A stretch of DNA of 45,867 bases from the NCBI GenBank assembly GCA_025355645.1, contig JANXZG010000028.1:1-45867 (forward strand), read 5' to 3'. Both the position numbers and the translations under genes were made by a program. The stretch is from Gammaproteobacteria bacterium (lineage in GTDB: Bacteria > Pseudomonadota > Gammaproteobacteria > Steroidobacterales > Steroidobacteraceae). Shown here piece after piece: positions 41,247-45,867 of the stretch. Within the stretch, counting starts at the first letter, position 1; each line of letters opens with the position of its first letter. The notes under the pieces were generated by a model. The model made no database searches. It was given only the letters and a program-made list of their open reading frames with translations, and was not told where the DNA came from.

Positions 41247-41473
41247 GCCCTCTCGCGCACGGAGGCACTGGTTGGCGATCTTCGATTAGCTGGAAGGTTG
41301 GTACAACCCGCATCGTCGGCACAGTGCGCTTGGCCGGCGCTCTCCCGTCAACTTCGAGCGACTGGCGCTCGCTCGGGAGGTGGCGTGAATTTGGCACCGC
41401 ACCAGGATACTTCTGCCGCCGGTGGCGACAGACTGCGCTGCAGGCTAAGATCGATTGCAAGCAGGAGACGGGA

Positions 41474-41668
41474 TCAAGAAGCTAAGACGAAAACCTGTCC
41501 ACCGAAACGGGGCAACTCCAAGCCGGTGACAGCGATTCGGTGAGTCTTCGCGTCGTATCCGCTCCACTGCGGGAACATCGACCCATCGATCACCGCCCGC
41601 GAGACCTCAAACGGGTGCTCCGGATTGGCGATATCAATGCATTGGCGATGGCCAGCGAATTGATTCAA
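41474..41668 (-). pseudogene. C-terminal fragment of a beta-propeller-like protein
   Basis: The frame reads HRQCIDIANPEHPFEVSRAV, then IDGSMFPQWSGYDAKTHRIA and VTGLELPRFGGQVFVLAS. The IDIANPEHPFEV unit is of the LVIVD or selenium-binding-like propeller type, followed by a typical RIAVTG strand. There is no matching N-terminal part between it and the korB stop, and the frame ends early. It is a remnant unrelated in sequence detail to the propeller at 15608-16735. From here to the hairpin at 41246 nothing else is recognised. Confidence 0.4.
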
Positions 41669-41695
41669 CGGCGGACGCCGGGCAGCTGCGCGCAG

Positions 41696-42754
41696 CTACC
41701 GATAGCGCTCCATCAACTTGCCCAGTGCGGCGGCCCCGGGCGCGAGCTTCTCGTACGGGATGCTGTTTAGCGGAGCCTTCGGCGTCCGATTCAGATTGTG
41801 GAACTCAGTGTTGTCCGTCTCGTCGATGTGAATGAGTCCCGTGACGTATTCATTCTGTTTCAGCTTCTGCTCGATGTATCTGTAGGCAGCCGATCGGTCA
41901 GTGGGATCGTAGCTCGGGTCGAGCTTGCGCAGGATGACACGGCTGCCGTCATGCAGGCTCACCGCAACGGACTCGCCTTCCGCGTAGTCCACCGAAATTT
42001 CCGCGGCACGCGGCACGAAATCGGCCTCGACAGCCGCATGGTAGTGCTCGCGGGTAAATGCATAGCTCTTCGTTGAGCCTTCGTGATCGTTGAAAGTCAC
42101 GCAGGGCGATAGCACATCGATCAACGCGAAACCGTTATGGCGCAAGCCAGCCTGGATCAACGGCACGAGCTGCGCTTTGTCCCCGGAAAAGCTGCGCGCG
42201 ACGAAAGTGGCACCCAGGGTAAGCGCCAGCAGTACCGGATCGATGGGCGGAGAGGAATTGGTCTCACCGCGCTTCGCTTTGGTACCGACGTCGGCGGAAG
42301 CCGAAAATTGACCCTTGGTCAGGCCATACACGCCGTTGTTTTCAATCAGATACAGCATGTTCACGTTGCGGCGGATGACGTGCACCAATTGACCGATGCC
42401 GATGGAAAGAGAATCGCCGTCGCCCGATACCCCGATATAGGTAAGGCCGCGATTGGCGGCATTCGCGCCGCTCGCAATGGATGGCATGCGGCCGTGCACG
42501 GCATTGAATCCGTGCGAGCCACTCACGAAATACGCTGTGGTTTTTGATGAGCAGCCGATGCCGGATAACTTGACCAGCTGTTCAGGCTGCAATGATAGAC
42601 CCCAGCAGGCCTCAACAATCGCGGCGGTCACCGAATCATGGCCGCATCCGGCGCACAAGGTGGACATGGTTCCTTCGTATTGGCGTCGCGTCATGCCCAA
42701 AGAATTGGTGGGCAGCGAGGGGTGCGCGACTTTGGGCTTATTGATGTATGACAT
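41696..42754 (-). CDS. korB: 2-Oxoacid:ferredoxin oxidoreductase, beta subunit
   Basis: A 352-residue thiamine-diphosphate-binding subunit. STLCAGCGHDSV (Cys34, Cys37) near the N-terminus, IGCSSKTTAYF, and the ThDP motif GDGDSLSIGIGQ (111-122) through IENNGVYGLTKGQ are standard for KorB-type proteins, which decarboxylate 2-oxoglutarate or a related 2-oxoacid to the acyl-CoA and pass electrons to ferredoxin. Length and motifs fit the 2-oxoglutarate type better than the pyruvate type, but the substrate is not certain. It starts 15 bases after the korA stop. A palindrome AGCTGCGCGCAGCT (41684-41697) overlaps its stop. Confidence 0.9.
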   Translation of the reverse strand: MSYINKPKVAHPSLPTNSLGMTRRQYEGTMSTLCAGCGHDSVTAAIVEACWGLSLQPEQLVKLSGIGCSSKTTAYFVSGSHGFNAVHGRMPSIASGANAANRGLTYIGVSGDGDSLSIGIGQLVHVIRRNVNMLYLIENNGVYGLTKGQFSASADVGTKAKRGETNSSPPIDPVLLALTLGATFVARSFSGDKAQLVPLIQAGLRHNGFALIDVLSPCVTFNDHEGSTKSYAFTREHYHAAVEADFVPRAAEISVDYAEGESVAVSLHDGSRVILRKLDPSYDPTDRSAAYRYIEQKLKQNEYVTGLIHIDETDNTEFHNLNRTPKAPLNSIPYEKLAPGAAALGKLMERYR

Positions 42755-42769
42755 AGGGGCTCTTTGTCG

Positions 42770-44608
42770 TTAGCGTGGCACCGCGGTCACGCGCGGGAAT
42801 TCGGCGAGCTTGGCGCGGATATGGTCGATGATGGGTTGGGCTGAAATGGGCAGACCGCTGTAGCTCAGGATGGAGAACAACTTGGACTTCTCGACCGCCG
42901 TCTCGAGGGTGAGCAGGGATTTGAGCTGGGCGTCGCGATTCTGTTCCACCACGAAAATTGTCGAATGCGATTTCAAGAACGCTTCCACATCGCTGCTGAA
43001 CGGGAAGGCCTTGATGCGCAGGTAATCCACGTTGATGTTCTGATGCGCGAGTACATCGAGCGCCTCGCGGATCGCGCCATCGCAGCTCCCGATGCTCACG
43101 ATACCGACGGCGCTGCTGCCTTTTCCTGTTAAAACGGGCTTGGGCAGGCATTTCGCAGCGTTCGCGAATTTTCGCTTCAGGCGATCGAGCACCACCTGGT
43201 ATTCCGCGGAGTCCTCGGTATACGCGCCCCACTGGTTATGACCGGAGCCACGCGTGAAGTAAGCCGCCTTCGGGCTGATTCCCGGCAGCGTCCTGTAGGG
43301 GATGGCATCATCATCGCGGTCCAGATACCGATAGAATTTCTCCAGACCGTCGATCTCTTCTTTCGATAGGATCTTGCCGCGATCCGGCTTATAAGCGTCA
43401 TCCCACTTGAGGTCGGGGCACATCCAGTCGTTCATACCGATGTCCAGATCCGACATTACGAAAACCGGAGTCTGAAGGCGCTCGGCGACGTCAAAGGCCT
43501 GCACGGCCATGTAAAAACATTCCTCGGGGTTCGCCGGGAACAGCAGCACGTGGCGCGTATCGCCATGCGAGGCGTATGCACAAAGCATGATGTCCGATTG
43601 CTGGGTGCGCGTCGGCAATCCGGTGGAAGGTCCAACGCGCTGCACGTCGAAAATAACGCAAGGCACCTCGGCGTAGTAAGCCAACCCCACGAATTCATTC
43701 ATCAGCGAAATACCCGGCCCGCTGGTCGGCGTGAACGCGCGGGCACCGTTCCACGACGCGCCGATCACCATGCCCACCGCGGCGAGTTCATCCTCGGCTT
43801 GCAGTATCGCGAAATTACGCTCACCGGTTTCAGCATCGACCCGATACCGCTCGCAAAATCCCTTGAACGCGTCCATGAGCGATGTAGAAGGCGTGATGGG
43901 ATACCAGGCCCCGACAGTAGCTCCCGCATACACGCAGCCAAGGCCGGCAGCCGTGTTGCCATCGATCATGATGTGGCCGCGCGTTTTCTCCATGGGCTCC
44001 ACATGCAACGGAAGCGGCGAAGTCAAATGCTCCTTAACGTAGTCGTATCCCAGGCGCAGGGCTTTGGTATTCGAGTCGAGCAGCTTGGGCTTCTTGCCGT
44101 AGCTCTCGTTCAGCAGGCCGCTGATTACATCAAGGTTGACGTCGAGCAGCGCGGCCAGCACGCCAGCGTAAGCAATGTTCTTCAATAGAACCCGGTTGCG
44201 TGCGCCGTCGAAGCTTTCGTTCACCAGTCTGGCGAGCGGGACGGGAATTACGCTGATGTCGCCGCGCTGCAACAGCGCGTTGCGGGGCCAGGTCGAGTCA
44301 TAGATCAGATAGCCGCCGGAACGCAGCTCACGAATGTCCTTCGAATAGGTCTCCGCATTCATTGCCACCATGATGTCGACGTGGCTTGCGCGGGCCACAT
44401 AAGCGTCCCGGGTAACACGAATCTCATACCAGGTGGGCAGGCCCTGGATGTTCGACGGAAAGTAGTTCTTGCCGGTGACCGGCACGCCCATGCGAAAAAT
44501 CGCTTTCATGATCAGCGAATTTGCGCTCGCAGAGCCAGTGCCATTGACGTTGGCGAACTTGATCACAAAATCATTCACACGGCTGGCTTCGGCCATCACG
44601 CTGGGCAT
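42770..44608 (-). CDS. korA: 2-Oxoacid:ferredoxin oxidoreductase, fused gamma-alpha subunit
   Basis: A 612-residue protein joining a gamma domain (FANVNGTGSASANSLIMKAI, YFPSNIQGLPTWYEIRV) to an alpha domain (ITPSTSLMDAF, ILQAEDELAAVGMVIGASWN, FTPTSGPGISLMNEFVG, PSTGLPTRTQQSDIMLCAY). The alpha part binds ThDP together with the beta subunit. ATG 44608 has GAGGA at good spacing; ATG 44596, which overlaps the preceding stop as TGATG, is an alternative. The fusion of gamma and alpha is usual for the 2-oxoglutarate:ferredoxin oxidoreductases of proteobacteria and actinobacteria. It is co-transcribed with korB and the FAD/Fe-S protein upstream. Confidence 0.9.
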   Translation of the reverse strand: MPSVMAEASRVNDFVIKFANVNGTGSASANSLIMKAIFRMGVPVTGKNYFPSNIQGLPTWYEIRVTRDAYVARASHVDIMVAMNAETYSKDIRELRSGGYLIYDSTWPRNALLQRGDISVIPVPLARLVNESFDGARNRVLLKNIAYAGVLAALLDVNLDVISGLLNESYGKKPKLLDSNTKALRLGYDYVKEHLTSPLPLHVEPMEKTRGHIMIDGNTAAGLGCVYAGATVGAWYPITPSTSLMDAFKGFCERYRVDAETGERNFAILQAEDELAAVGMVIGASWNGARAFTPTSGPGISLMNEFVGLAYYAEVPCVIFDVQRVGPSTGLPTRTQQSDIMLCAYASHGDTRHVLLFPANPEECFYMAVQAFDVAERLQTPVFVMSDLDIGMNDWMCPDLKWDDAYKPDRGKILSKEEIDGLEKFYRYLDRDDDAIPYRTLPGISPKAAYFTRGSGHNQWGAYTEDSAEYQVVLDRLKRKFANAAKCLPKPVLTGKGSSAVGIVSIGSCDGAIREALDVLAHQNINVDYLRIKAFPFSSDVEAFLKSHSTIFVVEQNRDAQLKSLLTLETAVEKSKLFSILSYSGLPISAQPIIDHIRAKLAEFPRVTAVPR

Positions 44609-45867
44609 GCTTTAAGTTCCTCGTCAATCGCAAGCGGAATTCGAATGGTCGATTTCTGCATGTCCCAGGCGGCAGTCGGACAGCGTTCCGCGCACAGTCC
44701 GCAATGCACACACACGTCCTCGTCCTTGACCATTACGCGGCCGGTTTGCGGCAAGGCGCTCGACACATACAGCGCCTGGGTTAAATTAGTCGCGGGCGCC
44801 GTCAGGCGGGCGCGCAGTTCGCTCTCCGGGCGGTTCTCCGTAATGGTCAGGCAGTCGACCGGGCAAATGTCGATGCAGGCATCGCACTCGATGCACAGCT
44901 TGGCCGCGAATACCGTTTGCATGTCGCAGTTCAGGCAGCGCTGCACCTCCAGGGCCGCCTCCTCGGCGGTGAATCCGAGCTCGACCTCGATGTTGATCTT
45001 CTTGAAGCGTTCGACGAGCCCCACATGGGGCACCAACCGGCGCTCGACGCCGTTGTATTCGTTCTTGTAGGCCCACTCGTGCATGCCCATCTTGCGGCTG
45101 GACAGCGTGACGCCGCGCGGCAGGCGCTCAGCCATCTCTTCGCCGTGGCAGAATTTGTGAATTGAAATGGCGGCCTGGTGACCGTGTTCGACCGACCAAA
45201 TGATGTTCTTGGGGCCGAAGGCGGCGTCGCCGCCGAAAAATACTTCCGCACGGGTCGACTGGAAGCTGATCTTGTCGACCTTGGGCACGCTCCATTTGTC
45301 GAATTCGATGCCGATGTTCTTCTCGATCCAGGGAAAAGCGTTCTCCTGCCCGATGGCGAGTATCACGTCATCACAAGACAGGAATACATCGCCGAGTGAC
45401 CGTGTGGCTTTGATGTCGCCGTCCTCGATGTCGTATTCCAGCTTCTCAAACATCATGCCCGTCAGCCGGCCGCCTTCCGTGACGAAGGCTTTGGGCGCGT
45501 GATTGATGACGATCTCAACGTTTTCTTGTTCGGCGTCCTCGAGTTCCCATTCGGAGGCCTTGAAGAACTGGCGCGGCTTGCGCGCCATGACCTTCACTTC
45601 CCTGGCGCCGAGCCGCAGCGAACTGCGGCAGCAGTCCATCGCGGTATTGCCGACGCCGATGATCAGGACCCGCTCGCCGACCCGATCGATGTGGCCGAAT
45701 GCGACGGACTCCAGCCAGGTGATGCCGATATGTATGCGATCTGTGTCGTGGCGGCCGGGCAGTTCCAGTTCCTTACCCTTGGGCGCGCCAGAACCCACGA
45801 ACACGGCGTCATATTCCCCCGATTCGAGCAGCCGCTTCAGGCTCTTGATCGGAGAATTCAGGCGAAG
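44596..45867 (-). CDS. GltD-like FAD oxidoreductase with two Fe-S clusters (5' end cut by window)
   Basis: At least 423 residues; the frame runs to the window edge, so the N-terminal FAD motif is missing. Visible parts are the end of the first Rossmann fold (VFVGSGAPKGKELELPG), an NAD(P)H motif VLIIGVGNTAMDCCRSSLRLG, a second FAD segment VFFGGDAAFGPKNIIWSVEH, and ferredoxin-like clusters CIECDACIDICPVDCL and CVHCGLCAERCP. This is the glutamate-synthase small-subunit-like family that moves electrons between NAD(P)H and Fe-S partners. Upstream of korA and korB with a 13-base overlap, it probably links the 2-oxoacid oxidoreductase to the NAD(P)H or ferredoxin pool. Confidence 0.85.
   Translation of the reverse strand, partial: LRLNSPIKSLKRLLESGEYDAVFVGSGAPKGKELELPGRHDTDRIHIGITWLESVAFGHIDRVGERVLIIGVGNTAMDCCRSSLRLGAREVKVMARKPRQFFKASEWELEDAEQENVEIVINHAPKAFVTEGGRLTGMMFEKLEYDIEDGDIKATRSLGDVFLSCDDVILAIGQENAFPWIEKNIGIEFDKWSVPKVDKISFQSTRAEVFFGGDAAFGPKNIIWSVEHGHQAAISIHKFCHGEEMAERLPRGVTLSSRKMGMHEWAYKNEYNGVERRLVPHVGLVERFKKINIEVELGFTAEEAALEVQRCLNCDMQTVFAAKLCIECDACIDICPVDCLTITENRPESELRARLTAPATNLTQALYVSSALPQTGRVMVKDEDVCVHCGLCAERCPTAAWDMQKSTIRIPLAIDEELKACPA

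Noticed and set aside
1..45867. CRISPR array, prophage genes or ribosomal RNA
   Set aside because: No regularly spaced short repeats, phage structural genes or rRNA segments were seen on either strand.

Overview
The window comes from a high-GC Gram-negative bacterium. It carries two TonB-dependent outer-membrane receptors with the usual C-terminal aromatic residue, several exported proteins and a Tat-type flavoprotein. A soil or water gammaproteobacterium is the best guess, but the window holds no rRNA or other marker that would settle this.

Left half (0.9-22.1 kb): a vitamin B6 (pyridoxine) catabolic island. Six enzymes closely resemble the B6-degradation enzymes of Mesorhizobium loti as I remember them: pyridoxine 4-oxidase (20558-22102), pyridoxamine-pyruvate transaminase (7816-9033), pyridoxal 4-dehydrogenase (892-1632), 4-pyridoxolactonase (1686-2492), a second GMC flavoprotein that is probably 4-pyridoxic acid dehydrogenase (18840-20483), and 5-formyl-3-hydroxy-2-methylpyridine-4-carboxylate dehydrogenase (13672-14586). 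Together they would convert pyridoxine, pyridoxamine and pyridoxal to 3-hydroxy-2-methylpyridine-4,5-dicarboxylate. The enzymes that normally follow (decarboxylase, flavin-dependent ring-opening oxygenase, AAMS hydrolase) are absent. In their place, in the same 11-gene minus-strand operon, are a gentisate/salicylate-dioxygenase-like bicupin, a RidA protein, a glutathione transferase, an LVIVD-type beta-propeller and an exported amidohydrolase. I infer an undescribed lower pathway in which a cupin dioxygenase opens the pyridine ring.

Uptake would use a TonB receptor (3599-5947) and a BMP-family ABC importer (two binding proteins, one double ATPase, two permeases). A GntR/FCD regulator (18070-18813) sits between the operons, and GAACCA...TGGTTC inverted repeats lie in front of the TonB receptor, in the GntR/bicupin divergent region and in front of pyridoxine oxidase, so the cluster looks like one local regulon.

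Right half (22.3-39.9 kb): a patchwork bounded by two 31-base direct repeats that look like the 3' end of a tRNA (tRNA-Arg type). It holds gene fragments, a zinc metallopeptidase, a Tat-exported FAD oxidoreductase, a Fic protein surrounded by three copies of a structured ~100 bp repeat, a probable 49-residue small protein, and a second catabolic module (NCS1 permease, LysR regulator, cupin, exported amidohydrolase, TonB receptor, TPR-sulfotransferase). A PhD/VapC-type toxin-antitoxin pair lies just inside the right repeat.

Far right (40.4-45.9 kb): decayed gene fragments, a small secreted protein, and a 2-oxoacid:ferredoxin oxidoreductase operon (korB, korA and a GltD-like FAD/Fe-S protein cut by the window end). 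Far left (1-0.8 kb): the end of an IS3-family element has truncated a PIN-domain toxin gene.
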